From: Candidatus Phytoplasma australasiaticum subsp. taiwanense
Lineage (GTDB): Bacteria > Bacillota_I > Bacilli_A > Acholeplasmatales > Acholeplasmataceae
Assembly: GCA_001307505.2 (NCBI GenBank)
Contig: CP040925.1
Location: 124,001-188,000, forward strand
Direction of reading: 5' to 3'
Length of the DNA stretch: 64,000 nt
The translations under genes were made by a program, and so were the position numbers. Below, piece after piece: positions 10,601-20,165 of the stretch (position 1 is its first letter; each line of letters begins with the position of its first letter). Under the pieces are notes generated by a model that saw only the letters and a program-made list of their open reading frames with translations, was not told the DNA's origin and did no database searches.

Positions 10601-11836
10601 TCTACTGATACAGCTTTAAAAACAGCGGAATCCGGATATTTAACTCGTCGTTTAGTTGATGTCGCTCAAGATGTCATTATTATGTCACAAGATTGCGGTA
10701 GTGATAAAGGTGTTTATATAACTTCTTTAGAACAAGATGGAAAAGAGATTATTTCATTGCAACAACGTTTATTTGGTCGTTATATTGCTCAAAGTATTGT
10801 AGATTCTTCTGATCAAAAAATTATCGTGAATTGTGGCGAATTGATTACTAGAGAAATAGCAGAAAATATTGTTAAAATGGGTTTTTTATCTGTTAAAATT
10901 AGAAGTGTTTTAACTTGTAATTCTGATTATGGTATTTGTGCTAAATGTTATGGGTTAAATTTAGCTACTAATAAAGAAGTTGAGATCGGAGAAGCTGTAG
11001 GTATTATTGCTGCTCAGTCTATCGGTGAACCTGGTACTCAATTAACTATGAGAACATTCCATACAGGAGGAGTTTTATCGGTTTCTGATATTACTCAAGG
11101 ATTGCCACGTATTCAGGAATTATTTGAAGCTCGTAAACCTAAAGGTAAAGCTCTTATTAGTGAATATGATGGCGTAGTTAAAGAAATTAAATCTAGTAAT
11201 ATTTATTCATCCGATATTGTTATAGCATCAGCAATTAATCCTCAACAAGAATATACTTATACCGTAGATTCTAATGTAGATATTTTAGTTCAAGATGGTA
11301 TGTCTATTAAAGCTGGACAACGTTTAACTTCGGGTTCGATAGATTTAAGGGAATTATTGCGTATTAGTTCTGTAGTAACTACTCAAAAATATATTTTAGA
11401 AGAAGTTCAACAAGTATATCAATCTCAAAGTGTTTATATCAGTGATAAACATATTGAAATTATTATTCGTCAAATGTTTAAACAAATTTTAATTATTTCT
11501 GAAGGAGATAGTAATTTATTACCAGGATCTGAAGTTTCTATTAAAGAATTCAAAAGGATAAATATGCAATTGATTCAACAAAATAAAAAATTAGCAGCTG
11601 GGCGTCCTATAGTTTTAGGTATTACAAGATCTTCCTTAAAAAGTGATTCTTTACTATCTGCGGCTTCTTTTCAAGAAACTACTAAAATTTTAATTGATGC
11701 TACTATTAAAGGCCAAAAAGATTTTTTATTGGGATTAAAAGAGAATGTTATTTTAGGAGGATTGATACCTGCCGGAACTGGAATTTTAAATCATTCTTTA
11801 TTTGAATATCCATTAATAGAAGACGATAAATCATAA
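7697..11836 (+). CDS. rpoC: DNA-directed RNA polymerase subunit beta' with a novel N-terminal extension
   Basis: 1379 residues, against about 1200 in Bacillus. Canonical beta' begins only near residue 168 ([18 protein letters not shown]). From there all landmarks follow: a four-Cys zinc ribbon near 220-245, the lid/rudder segment [20 protein letters not shown], catalytic NADFDGDQM, the trigger-loop segment [13 protein letters not shown], a second Cys cluster and C-terminal TGRPVLLGITKASL-like text. Residues 1-165 are extra. Residues 4-62 ([20 protein letters not shown]...) resemble the alpha-subunit C-terminal domain, and about 66-120 look like a weaker second copy. The frame is continuous from the ATG, with no stop or start between extension and core. 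No strong ribosome-binding site is seen next to the ATG, so coupling to rpoB is likely. Confidence 0.96.
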   Translation: [1379 protein letters not shown]

Positions 11837-11947
11837 ATTGTCTTATAATATATTAATAAATTATATTTATTATATTTTTATTTGTTAGATAATTATGATT
11901 ATTAAGCTTTTATTATAAAAATCTTTTTTGATGAAATTCATTTTATA

Positions 11948-11976
11948 TTGACTTTTGTTGAAAAAAAATATAAAAT
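11948..11976 (+). promoter_or_regulatory. Promoter of the rpsL-rpsG-fusA-tuf operon
   Basis: TTGACT (11948-11953), 17 bases, TAAAAT (11971-11976). It lies 58 bases before rpsL in the 198-base gap after rpoC. It is among the best sigma-A type promoters in the window. Confidence 0.8.
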
Positions 11977-12034
11977 TTAGGTCGTCTTATATTTCTAATT
12001 AAAAAATAATAATGAAAGGTTTTATTATTTAAAT

Positions 12035-12439
12035 ATGCCTACTATTTCTCAGTTAATAAGAAAACGAAGAGTAAAAAAGAATACTAAAACCAAATCACCA
12101 GCTTTATCTGTTCGTTTTAATGTTTTAAAAAAGAAATTTAAAAATATTAATTCTCCTCAAAAATCTGGAGTTTGTTTGAAAGTATATACTACCACTCCTA
12201 AAAAGCCTAATTCCGCTTTAAGAAAGGTAGCTAGAGTTCGTTTATCAAATCGTCACGAAGTAACAGCTTATATTCCTGGTATAGGTCATAATTTACAAGA
12301 ACATAGTCTTGTATTGATAAGAGGCGGTCGTGTTAAAGATTTACCTGGAGTTCGTTATCAAATTATTCGAGGGGTTCTTGATACTGCTGGAGTAGCTAAT
12401 CGAAAACAAAGTCGTTCTCGATATGGTGCGAAAAAATAA
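12035..12439 (+). CDS. rpsL: 30S ribosomal protein S12
   Basis: 134 residues starting [10 protein letters not shown]. The two decoding-centre loops are intact: [17 protein letters not shown], and [13 protein letters not shown] with the lysines whose mutation gives streptomycin resistance. S12 monitors codon-anticodon pairing at the A site. It is the first gene of the str operon here, with AAAGG upstream, and rpsG follows after 40 bases. Confidence 0.98.
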   Translation: MPTISQLIRKRRVKKNTKTKSPALSVRFNVLKKKFKNINSPQKSGVCLKVYTTTPKKPNSALRKVARVRLSNRHEVTAYIPGIGHNLQEHSLVLIRGGRVKDLPGVRYQIIRGVLDTAGVANRKQSRSRYGAKK

Positions 12440-12479
12440 TAATTTATTAAAATTCAAATAAATTAAGGTGTATAAACTT

Positions 12480-12950
12480 ATGTCTCGTAAAAAAAGTTTT
12501 AAAAAAAGAACATTGCCTTTAGATCCTATTCATAATTCTGTTTTAGTGACTAGAATTATTAATAAGCTTATGAAAGATGGCAAAAAGGATATTGCTTGCT
12601 CTATAGTATATAGTTGTTTATCTCAAATTAAAATATTAACTAAAAAAACACCTATTGATGTTTTAAATGAAGCTTTTAATAATATTATGCCTTTGGTAGA
12701 ATTACGTACACGTACTATTGGTAGTCAAAAATATCAAGTTCCTTTAGAAGTTTCTGTAGAAAGACGTTATTCTTTAGGTTTGAAATGGTTGATTATGGGA
12801 GCACGCAAACGTAATGAAAAGGGTATGAAAGAAAAACTTGTTCAAGAAATTATTGCTGCTGCTTCCGGAACAGGATTAGCAGTTAAAAAACGTGATGAAA
12901 TTCATCGCATGTCTGAAGCTAATAGGAGTTTTGCTCATTATCGTTGGTAA
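12480..12950 (+). CDS. rpsG: 30S ribosomal protein S7
   Basis: 156 residues from the ATG at 12480, exactly the family length, with AAGGTG 10 bases upstream. A GTG at 12468 in the same frame is part of that ribosome-binding site. The family start MSRKKSFKKR and the conserved MGARKRNEKGMKEKLVQEII and HRMSEANRSFAHYRW segments are present. S7 nucleates assembly of the 30S head and contacts the E-site tRNA. Confidence 0.97.
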   Translation: MSRKKSFKKRTLPLDPIHNSVLVTRIINKLMKDGKKDIACSIVYSCLSQIKILTKKTPIDVLNEAFNNIMPLVELRTRTIGSQKYQVPLEVSVERRYSLGLKWLIMGARKRNEKGMKEKLVQEIIAAASGTGLAVKKRDEIHRMSEANRSFAHYRW

Positions 12951-12989
12951 AATAGTGCATTTAATATTATTCAACTTAAAGGGGGGAAC

Positions 12990-15056
12990 ATGGGAATTGA
13001 ATTAGAATTAGATAAAATACGTAATATCGGTATTATGGCTCATATCGATGCAGGAAAAACTACTACTACCGAAAGGATTTTATTTTATACTGGTAAAATT
13101 CGTGTAGCTAAAGAAACCCATGAAGGTTTAGCACAGATGGATTGGATGGATCAAGAAAAAGAACGAGGCATCACAATTACATCAGCAGCTACTACCGTTT
13201 TTTGGAATAATTGTAAAATTAATATTATTGATACTCCTGGTCACATTGATTTTTCTTCAGAAGTAAATCGTTCTTTACGTGTTTTGGATGGTGGTGTTGT
13301 AGTTATAGATGCCCAAGCTGGAGTAGAACCGCAAACAGAAACTGTTTGGCGTCAAGCAACTTATTATAAAGTGCCTCGAATTGTTTTTGTCAATAAAATT
13401 GATAAATTAGGCGCTAATTTTGAAAACGCTATTACTAGTTTAGAAAAAAGATTAAATGTTTTAGCATACGCTATCCAATGGCCTATTGGTGTAGAGAATA
13501 ATTTTCGTGGCTTCGTCGATTTAATAGAAATGCAAGCTTGGGAATATTCTTCTAGTCCTGATCAAGAAAATAGATTAATTCCTATTCCTGAAGAATTAAA
13601 GGAAATTGTTAATTCTAAAAGGCAAATATTAATAGACAAATTAGCTTCTTTAGATGATGAATTGTTAAATTATCTTTTAGAAAATAAACCTATTTCTACC
13701 GCTTTAATAAAAAAAGCGATTCGTAAAGCAACTTTGGAAGTTAATTTCTTTCCGGTTTTATGTGGTTCAGCTTTGAAGAATAAAGGTATTGTTCCTTTGT
13801 TAAATGCTTTAGTGGATTTTTTACCTTCACCTTTAGATTTGCCAACTATTAATGGTTATGATAAAAATGAACAACCTATTATACGTAAAATCGATATCAA
13901 AGAATCTTTTATTGCGTTAGCTTTTAAAGTTATGACAGATTCTTTTGGTCGTTTAACTTTTGTACGTATTTATTCGGGTTGTTTAAAAGCTGGTTCTTAT
14001 GTAAAAAATAATAATAAAAATATTACAGAACGTGCTTCACGTTTATTACTTATGCATGCTAATTCTAGACAAGATATTAAAGAAGCTTATGCTGGTGATA
14101 TTGTAGCTGTAATTGGTTTAAAAAATACCATTACAGGCGATACATTAACATATGGAAATGATTTTATTGTTTTAGAAAAAATGAGTTTTCCTGAACCAGT
14201 ATTACAAGTTGCAGTAGAGCCTGTTTTCGCTAAAGAACAGGAAAAAATTAGTTCTGCCTTGTTTGGTTTTACTCAAGAAGATCCTACTTTTAAATTTACT
14301 GTAGATCCGGAATCAAAACAAATGATTGCTGCTGGAATGGGTGATTTGCATTTAGATGTTTTAATGGAACGTTTAAAAAGAGAATTTCAAATTCAAGTTA
14401 AAGTTTCAGAACCTCAAGTTGCTTATCGAGAAACTTTAGTTAATTCTATAGAGGTTGACGGAGAATGTAAACATCAAACGGGAGGCCGAGGTCAATATGG
14501 TTATGTACAAATTTTATTCGAACCTAATCCTGGTAAAGGTTTTGAGTTTGTAAATAATGTTAAATATGGCGCTATTCCTCAAAATTATATTCCCGCTGTA
14601 TCGAAAGGTTTGCAAGAATCTTTATCTAGTGGTATAATTGCCGGTTATCCTTTGACCGATATTAAAGCTACTTTATTTAGCGGCGCTTTCCATGAAGTTG
14701 ACTCTTCTGAATTTGCTTTTAAATCTGCTGCAGCTGCAGCCTTACGTAAATTACGTAATAGTAAATTAGTTGTTATTTTAGAGCCTATTATGAAATTAGA
14801 GTTAATTACTCCTCACGAATATATTGGTAATGTTATAGGAGATTTAGTTTCTCGTCGAGGCCGTTTAGAAAAACAAGAAAATGAAGGCATGGTTATGAAA
14901 ATTCAAGCTTTTGTTCCTTTAGCAGAAATGTTTAAGTATTCTAGTAGTTTACGTTCTAATACTCAGGGAAGAGCAAATTTTTCTATGGAATTTTTTAAAT
15001 ATGAAAAGGCTCCTGAACATATTGCTAATAAAATTATTGAATCACGTAATAAATAA
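12990..15056 (+). CDS. fusA: Elongation factor G
   Basis: 688 residues with a strong GGGGGG-type ribosome-binding site. The G1 motif [15 protein letters not shown], switch [14 protein letters not shown] and G4 NKID are intact, and domains II-V follow to a typical C-terminus. EF-G is the translocase that moves tRNA-mRNA through the ribosome and also helps recycle it. It lies between rpsG and tuf, the classical str order. Switch I ([24 protein letters not shown]) differs a little from the usual GEVHDG text but keeps the RGITI core. Confidence 0.97.
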   Translation: MGIELELDKIRNIGIMAHIDAGKTTTTERILFYTGKIRVAKETHEGLAQMDWMDQEKERGITITSAATTVFWNNCKINIIDTPGHIDFSSEVNRSLRVLDGGVVVIDAQAGVEPQTETVWRQATYYKVPRIVFVNKIDKLGANFENAITSLEKRLNVLAYAIQWPIGVENNFRGFVDLIEMQAWEYSSSPDQENRLIPIPEELKEIVNSKRQILIDKLASLDDELLNYLLENKPISTALIKKAIRKATLEVNFFPVLCGSALKNKGIVPLLNALVDFLPSPLDLPTINGYDKNEQPIIRKIDIKESFIALAFKVMTDSFGRLTFVRIYSGCLKAGSYVKNNNKNITERASRLLLMHANSRQDIKEAYAGDIVAVIGLKNTITGDTLTYGNDFIVLEKMSFPEPVLQVAVEPVFAKEQEKISSALFGFTQEDPTFKFTVDPESKQMIAAGMGDLHLDVLMERLKREFQIQVKVSEPQVAYRETLVNSIEVDGECKHQTGGRGQYGYVQILFEPNPGKGFEFVNNVKYGAIPQNYIPAVSKGLQESLSSGIIAGYPLTDIKATLFSGAFHEVDSSEFAFKSAAAAALRKLRNSKLVVILEPIMKLELITPHEYIGNVIGDLVSRRGRLEKQENEGMVMKIQAFVPLAEMFKYSSSLRSNTQGRANFSMEFFKYEKAPEHIANKIIESRNK

Positions 15057-15149
15057 AATTAGTTAAATACAATTTTGTTAGATATTTCCGAAATTATAAT
15101 AATTAAGAATGATTTTTGGTAAAAAATATTTAAATGGAGAAAAAATAAA

Positions 15150-16352
15150 ATGTCAAAAGCAAAAATAAACAATAAAGAAGAATCACAAGCAATTAAACCT
15201 CATTTAAATGTAGGAACACTTGGTCATGTAGATCATGGTAAAAGCACTTTAAGTTTAGCTATTAATAATTATTTAGCTGCTAAAAATTTAGCTAAATTTC
15301 GCAAAGATATTAAAACTTTAGATAAAACCGTTGAAGAACAAGAACGTGGTATTACTATTAATGCTCATCATTTAGAGTATGAAAGTGATACTCGTAATTA
15401 TGCTCATATTGATTGTCCTGGTCATAAAGATTATATTAAAAATATGATTACTGGAGCAGCTCAAATGGATGCTGCTATTTTAGTGGTTTCAGCTGCTGAT
15501 GGTGCTCAACCTCAAACTCGTGAACATATTTTATTAGCTAAGCACGTAGGTGTTCCTAATTTAATAGTTTTTTTAAATAAATGTGATAAAGCTATTCCTG
15601 ATTTAATACCTTTAGTAGAGCATGAAATACGTGAAATTTTAACTAAAAATGGTTATAATGGTTCAGAAATTCCTATTATTCAAGGTTCTGCTTTAAAAGC
15701 TTTAGATGGCGATGAAAATTATTTATCAAAAATTGCAGATTTAGTAGCGGAGTTAGATAAATTACCTCTTCCTTTGCGTGATATTGATAAACCTTTTTTA
15801 ATGCCTATAGAAGATATATATTCTATTACGGGTCGTGGTACTACCGCTTCTGGTCGAGTAGAGAGAGGAACATTAACTTTAGGTGAAGAGATTGAAATTC
15901 TTGGTTTGGATAAAGATACTTCTACTGTTGCAATAGGTTTAGAAATTTTTAAAAAATCTAAAACTCAAATTCAAGCCGGGGATAATGCTGCTATTTTATT
16001 ACGCGGTATTAAACATAGCGATATTAAAAAAGGTCAGGTAATAGTTAAACCTAATTCTTTAAAAGTATATTCTCAATTTAAAGCAGAAGTTTATATTTTG
16101 ACTGAAGAAGAAGGTGGTCGTAAAAAATCTTTCCGAACTAATTATAGACCTCAATTTTTCTTTAGAACTGCTAATGTAACAGGTGTTATTACTTTACCAG
16201 AAGATGTTGCTGTTGCGATGCCAGGTGATAATGTTACTATTAAAGTGGATTTGATTAAACCTGTAGCATTAGAAGTTGGTACTTCATTTGCTTTCCGTGA
16301 AGGTGGCAAAACTATTGGTTCAGGAAAAATTATTGAAATTTTACCGAATTAA
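15150..16352 (+). CDS. tuf: Elongation factor Tu (divergent)
   Basis: 400 residues with TGGAGAAA before the ATG. All three domains are recognisable: P-loop [35 protein letters not shown], then domains II and III ending in [17 protein letters not shown]-Tu delivers aminoacyl-tRNA to the ribosome. Several near-invariant positions differ from typical bacterial EF-Tu: Ser for Thr at the end of the P-loop, GHKDY for GHADY, ERG for ARG, QPQTREH for MPQTREH. These are conservative enough for function but unusual for this protein. A hairpin terminator follows. Confidence 0.95.
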   Translation: MSKAKINNKEESQAIKPHLNVGTLGHVDHGKSTLSLAINNYLAAKNLAKFRKDIKTLDKTVEEQERGITINAHHLEYESDTRNYAHIDCPGHKDYIKNMITGAAQMDAAILVVSAADGAQPQTREHILLAKHVGVPNLIVFLNKCDKAIPDLIPLVEHEIREILTKNGYNGSEIPIIQGSALKALDGDENYLSKIADLVAELDKLPLPLRDIDKPFLMPIEDIYSITGRGTTASGRVERGTLTLGEEIEILGLDKDTSTVAIGLEIFKKSKTQIQAGDNAAILLRGIKHSDIKKGQVIVKPNSLKVYSQFKAEVYILTEEEGGRKKSFRTNYRPQFFFRTANVTGVITLPEDVAVAMPGDNVTIKVDLIKPVALEVGTSFAFREGGKTIGSGKIIEILPN

Positions 16353-16374
16353 TTAAAGTTAATCAATTATAAAG

Positions 16375-16397
16375 AAGACTAGTTTATAGTCTTTTTT
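16375..16397 (+). terminator. Intrinsic terminator after tuf
   Basis: Stem AAGACT/AGTCTT with a 7-base loop, followed by an uninterrupted T run; it begins 22 bases after the tuf stop. Confidence 0.8.
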
Positions 16398-16865
16398 TAT
16401 ATTTTAATCGTATTGAATATTTATGATTAAATCAAAATATGTTTATAGATATTTAAACAATATATTGATGTTGATATGTTAAAAATTTTAAGGTAAAATT
16501 AATTAATTGCAATACAATAAATGATAAAATTTAATATTATTTAATTGAGGATTAATAATAATTTTATTTATTATATGAAATTTTGTTTGTAATTTTAAGT
16601 TAATTAACTGTAATAAAATCAAAATAACTGTTTTTTAATACGAAAAAATTAGTTATCTTTTAAAAAATATTAATATTCTGGGGTTTAGAAACTTTTTTGT
16701 TTATTTATCTTCATAGAAAGTTAATTTCTAATATTAAAAAAGCTCAATATAATTAAAGTGATTTAATCTATTCTGATTTTATTAATATATAATAATGAAG
16801 GCTATTTTAAATAATTTCGGTTTTTACTAAAATTATAAATATAGTTTTAAAAAGGAGTTAAGCAT
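16398..16865 (+). promoter_or_regulatory. Promoter and long leader upstream of infC
   Basis: No gene is seen in this gap of about 470 bases. A promoter with TTGATA (16471-16476), 17 bases and TAAAAT (16494-16499) gives a predicted leader of roughly 360 bases before infC. In Firmicutes and proteobacteria the infC-rpmI-rplT operon is autoregulated by L20 through its leader, so the length is suggestive. I could not recognise an L20-binding mimic by eye. The AAGGAG at 16852-16857 is the infC ribosome-binding site. Confidence 0.6.
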
Positions 16866-17417
16866 ATTATTAAACATAAAAAAAATAAAAAAGAAAATTT
16901 AAAGATTAGTTTTTTATACAATGAAAAAGTTCCTGCAGGAGAATATTTAGTTATTGATAGCCAAGGAAAACAATTAGGGCTTTTTCAAAAGGAACAAATC
17001 TTTGATTTAGCTAAACCTAATAATGAAGATTTTGTTTTAATTAATGCTCATTCTGATCCTAAAGTGGTGCGTTTAGTTGATTATTCTAAATTTTATTATG
17101 AACAACAAAAAAAAATTAAACAAAATCGAAAAAAACAGCATAATCAAATGAATATTAAAACTATTTGTGTAAGCCCTCGTATTCAAGATAATGATTTAGA
17201 TACTAAAATGAAAAAAGCTAAGGATTTTTTAAAAAGCGGACAAAAAGTAAAAATTAATATGTCTTTGCCTGGTAGAATGGCTATAAACCCTAATATTGGT
17301 ATCGATATTTTTAAGAAAATTATATCTTCATTGAGTTTAGTATCAAAAGTTGATATTCCTCCTAAAATAGAAGGTAATCAAATTAATTGTTTATTAATTC
17401 CTTTAAAGTCTAATTAA
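16866..17417 (+). CDS. infC: Translation initiation factor IF-3, ATT start codon
   Basis: 183 residues if translated from ATT at 16866, which follows AAGGAG (16852-16857) by 8 bases. The frame is open from there and reads NEKVPAGEYLVID (N-terminal domain), a lysine/glutamine-rich linker, and the C-terminal domain with KMKKAKDFLKSGQKVKINM. No ATG, GTG or TTG fits: the first such codon in frame (17064) lies inside the N-terminal domain. IF-3 proofreads initiator tRNA and start codon, and an AUU start in infC is the classical basis of its autoregulation. rpmI and rplT follow. Confidence 0.88.
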   Translation: MIKHKKNKKENLKISFLYNEKVPAGEYLVIDSQGKQLGLFQKEQIFDLAKPNNEDFVLINAHSDPKVVRLVDYSKFYYEQQKKIKQNRKKQHNQMNIKTICVSPRIQDNDLDTKMKKAKDFLKSGQKVKINMSLPGRMAINPNIGIDIFKKIISSLSLVSKVDIPPKIEGNQINCLLIPLKSN

Positions 17418-17493
17418 TTTTATTATTAGGCTTTTGGGTTTATTATTTATTTGGTTTTTTATTTTAAAAAAAATTAGAAAGAAATAATGGTAA

Positions 17494-17685
17494 TTGATTT
17501 TGAAAAAAAAAACACATAAAGGTTTAAAAAAACGTATCAAAATTACTGAAACTGGTAAATGGTTGCGCAAACATGCTTTTAAAAATCATTTAGCCGGTTC
17601 TAAAACTACTAAACAAAATAGACAATTGAGAGGATTTACTGTTGTAGATTCTTCGGATTTAAAGCGCATTAAAAATTTAATTTAG
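17494..17685 (+). CDS. rpmI: 50S ribosomal protein L35
   Basis: 63 residues, very basic, with KTHKGLKKRIKITETGKWLR and a body matching L35. There is no ATG in frame; translation starts at TTG 17494 or TTG 17500, and the latter gives an N-terminus closer to the family. A weak AGAAAG lies upstream of the first. L35 is a small protein buried in the 50S subunit, and its place between infC and rplT is canonical. Confidence 0.9.
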   Translation: MILKKKTHKGLKKRIKITETGKWLRKHAFKNHLAGSKTTKQNRQLRGFTVVDSSDLKRIKNLI

Positions 17686-17720
17686 CAAATTGATATAAAT
17701 CTAAGGAAAGAAGAAAAGTC

Positions 17721-18431
17721 ATGGTTAAAGTAAATTTAGTTCCAGCTCGACGTAAACGTCGTAAAAAAATATTAAAATTAGCTAAAGGTTATGTAGGTTC
17801 TAAAAGTACTATTTATAAAACTGCTCATGAACAAGTAATGCGTTCATGGCAATATGCTTATGTTGGTCGTAAAAGAAATAAAAGAGATTGGCGTTCTTTA
17901 TGGATTCGTCGTATTAATGCTGGTTGTTCAGAAAACGGTATTAATTATTCTTCTTTTATATATGGTTTAAAATTAGCTGGCGTTGATGTAAATCGTAAAA
18001 TTTTAGCTAATTTAATTATTAATAAACCTGAAATTTTTAAATTTTATACCGAATTGGCTCAAAAAAGTTTGTTTGATTTAAATAACAATAAATTAATAGA
18101 AGATATTTCTCAATCTAAATTAAATTCAAACGATATTATTAAATCTGATTTAGATTCAGATTCTCTAACTCAACAATCTATTAAAAACGATTTTTCAGAT
18201 AGTGTTTCTCAAAATTCTGTTTCTATAAATAATTCTGCGATTGATAATGTAAATGATATAGAAAAAAATAATTCAGATATTTTAGAAGATAATTCATTTT
18301 CACCAAATTTATCATCTTTACAAAAAATGAATTTATTAAATTTGCGTCAGTTAGCTAAAAAACATAACATTAATAAGGTTTCTAAGTTAAAAAAAGCGGA
18401 ATTAATTGATTTATTACTAGAAAAATTATAA
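17721..18431 (+). CDS. rplT: 50S ribosomal protein L20 with C-terminal Rho_N/SAP-like extension
   Basis: 236 residues, twice the usual 117-119. Residues 1-118 are a normal L20 ([20 protein letters not shown] and WIRRINAGC...[21 protein letters not shown]). Residues about 119-197 are a low-complexity Asn/Asp/Ser-rich linker. The last 35-39 residues ([15 protein letters not shown], then [15 protein letters not shown]) match the helix-loop-helix pattern of Rho N-terminal/SAP nucleic-acid-binding modules. AGGAAAG precedes the ATG. L20 is an early 50S assembly protein and operon repressor; the tail might add RNA or DNA binding, which is inference. Confidence 0.95.
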   Translation: MVKVNLVPARRKRRKKILKLAKGYVGSKSTIYKTAHEQVMRSWQYAYVGRKRNKRDWRSLWIRRINAGCSENGINYSSFIYGLKLAGVDVNRKILANLIINKPEIFKFYTELAQKSLFDLNNNKLIEDISQSKLNSNDIIKSDLDSDSLTQQSIKNDFSDSVSQNSVSINNSAIDNVNDIEKNNSDILEDNSFSPNLSSLQKMNLLNLRQLAKKHNINKVSKLKKAELIDLLLEKL

Positions 18432-18476
18432 ATAAATATACATTAATTATAGATCGTTTTAAAGAGGTTTGGAAAT

Positions 18477-19055
18477 ATGTATGAAATTAAAAAAATAACT
18501 TTTAATAAAATTATTTTAAATGCTCTAATAACTATTTTATTTTTGTTCAGTTCTGTAGCATGTTTTGAACCTAAATATTTTTCTATAAAAGGAATTCGAA
18601 TAAGTGATATTTTATTAGGAATATTATTGTTGTTATTTAATTATTATTTTGTGTTTTTTAATTTTAAAAAAAATTCAGGATTAAAAAAGTTTTTCTTTTT
18701 AATAGAAACATTTTTTTTATTAATTATTTCGAGTAGTTTATTTTTATCTTTTTTAATTACTAATCCTTTTATAAAAAAAATGTTAGCTTTAAGTAATATT
18801 ATTAGCTATATTTTAATGATTCATTGTTTTATTTCTTTGAATTTGTTTGGTTGGAAAAACGATAAAATAGGTATTTGGCGTTTAAATGGTTATTTAGTAA
18901 CTTTTGGATTGAGCTGCTTTTTATTAGGAAAAAATATTGATTTTTCCCATATTATTTTAAGAATTTTGTCGATTTTTTTTGCTATTTTGTTTTTATTTTA
19001 TCTATCTATCGTAATTAAACAAATTTCTAATCGTAATAAAATCATTGTTCAATGA
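18477..19055 (+). CDS. Hypothetical multi-pass membrane protein
   Basis: 192 residues with AGAGG before the ATG and a TGA stop. I do not recognise the family. About six hydrophobic helices are visible (roughly residues 14-32, 43-61, 72-93, 101-122, 134-150 and 158-180), with lysine/asparagine-rich turns. There is no signal peptidase site or known motif. It lies 46 bases after rplT and 49 before the aminopeptidase gene, so it may be read through from the infC operon. Confidence 0.65.
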   Translation: MYEIKKITFNKIILNALITILFLFSSVACFEPKYFSIKGIRISDILLGILLLLFNYYFVFFNFKKNSGLKKFFFLIETFFLLIISSSLFLSFLITNPFIKKMLALSNIISYILMIHCFISLNLFGWKNDKIGIWRLNGYLVTFGLSCFLLGKNIDFSHIILRILSIFFAILFLFYLSIVIKQISNRNKIIVQ

Positions 19056-19103
19056 TAAAAAAATAAAATTTTATTGTAATACAAAGGAGATTTAATCAAA
19101 AAA

Positions 19104-20165
19104 ATGTCAAATTTATTAATTAAAATGAAAGAATTAACTATGTTAAATGGTATTTCGGGACAAGAAAAACAGATTACTAATTATGTTAAAAATAGTATTC
19201 TTTCTTTTGTAGATAAAATAGAATATGATAATTTAGGTAGTTTAATAGCTTATAAAGGGCAAAATGGTCCAAAAATTATGTTAGCTGGCCATATGGATGA
19301 AATCGGTTTAATGGTAACTGAAATCACGGAAAATGGTTTTGTGAAATTTCAAACTATAGGCGGTTGGTTACCTACGGTTATGTTGGCTCAAGTTTGGCAG
19401 ATTCATACTACCAAAGGTATTGTTTGGGGCGTGACTGGTGCTAAACCTCCTCATTCTTTGAGTATTACTGAACGCAATCAAAATCCAAATCTTAAAAATT
19501 TATTTTTAGATATAGGCGTTTCGACTAAAGAAGCGGCTCAAAAATTAGGAATTACCATCGGAAATATGATTACTCCTTATTTAGAGTTCCGTACTTTGGG
19601 AAGTGAAGATTTTGTTTTGGCTAAAGCAATAGATAATCGTGTGGGAGTTTTGATTGTCACCGAGGTATTAGAGAAATTAAAAAATAATCCTAATCAATTT
19701 ATAGGAGCTTTTACAGTTCAAGAAGAAGTTGGTTTGCGAGGAGCTATTACTAGCGCAAATAAAGTAAAACCTGAAATTGCTATAGCAGTGGATGTTTGCG
19801 TTGCTAATGATGTTCCAGGTAATTCCGACACATCTATTAGTTATTTAGGAAAAGGACCACAAATATCTTGTTACGATCATGGATTAGTCGCTCATACAGC
19901 TTTGCGAGAATTCGTGATAAATGTGGCTCGAGAAAATAACATCCCTTTTCAAGAAGCTGCTCCAGAAGGTGGCACTACAGATGCTGCGGCTATGCATACA
20001 CGTCATATAGGAGCGGCAGCTTTAGTAATTTCAGTGCCTACTCGTTATATACATTCTCATGCTTCAGTTGTGCATCAGCAAGATATTAAACACACAATTG
20101 ATTTATTAACTCTATTAATACAAAAATTAGATCAAAATCAAGTTCAAAAAATTTTATTTAGTTAA
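19104..20165 (+). CDS. M42 family metallo-aminopeptidase (glutamyl aminopeptidase/PepA-like)
   Basis: 353 residues with CAAAGGAG upstream. Metal-binding and catalytic segments of the M42 family are present in order: AGHMDEIG (His/Asp ligands, about residue 60), KAIDNRVGV (bridging Asp), QEEVGLRGA (catalytic Glu and ligand), AVDVCVANDVPG (Asp ligand) and RYIHSHASVV near the C-terminus (His ligand). These dodecameric cytosolic enzymes trim N-terminal residues from peptides. In a host-dependent bacterium this would recycle imported or proteasome-like peptide fragments. The exact specificity cannot be read from sequence. Confidence 0.9.
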   Translation: MSNLLIKMKELTMLNGISGQEKQITNYVKNSILSFVDKIEYDNLGSLIAYKGQNGPKIMLAGHMDEIGLMVTEITENGFVKFQTIGGWLPTVMLAQVWQIHTTKGIVWGVTGAKPPHSLSITERNQNPNLKNLFLDIGVSTKEAAQKLGITIGNMITPYLEFRTLGSEDFVLAKAIDNRVGVLIVTEVLEKLKNNPNQFIGAFTVQEEVGLRGAITSANKVKPEIAIAVDVCVANDVPGNSDTSISYLGKGPQISCYDHGLVAHTALREFVINVARENNIPFQEAAPEGGTTDAAAMHTRHIGAAALVISVPTRYIHSHASVVHQQDIKHTIDLLTLLIQKLDQNQVQKILFS

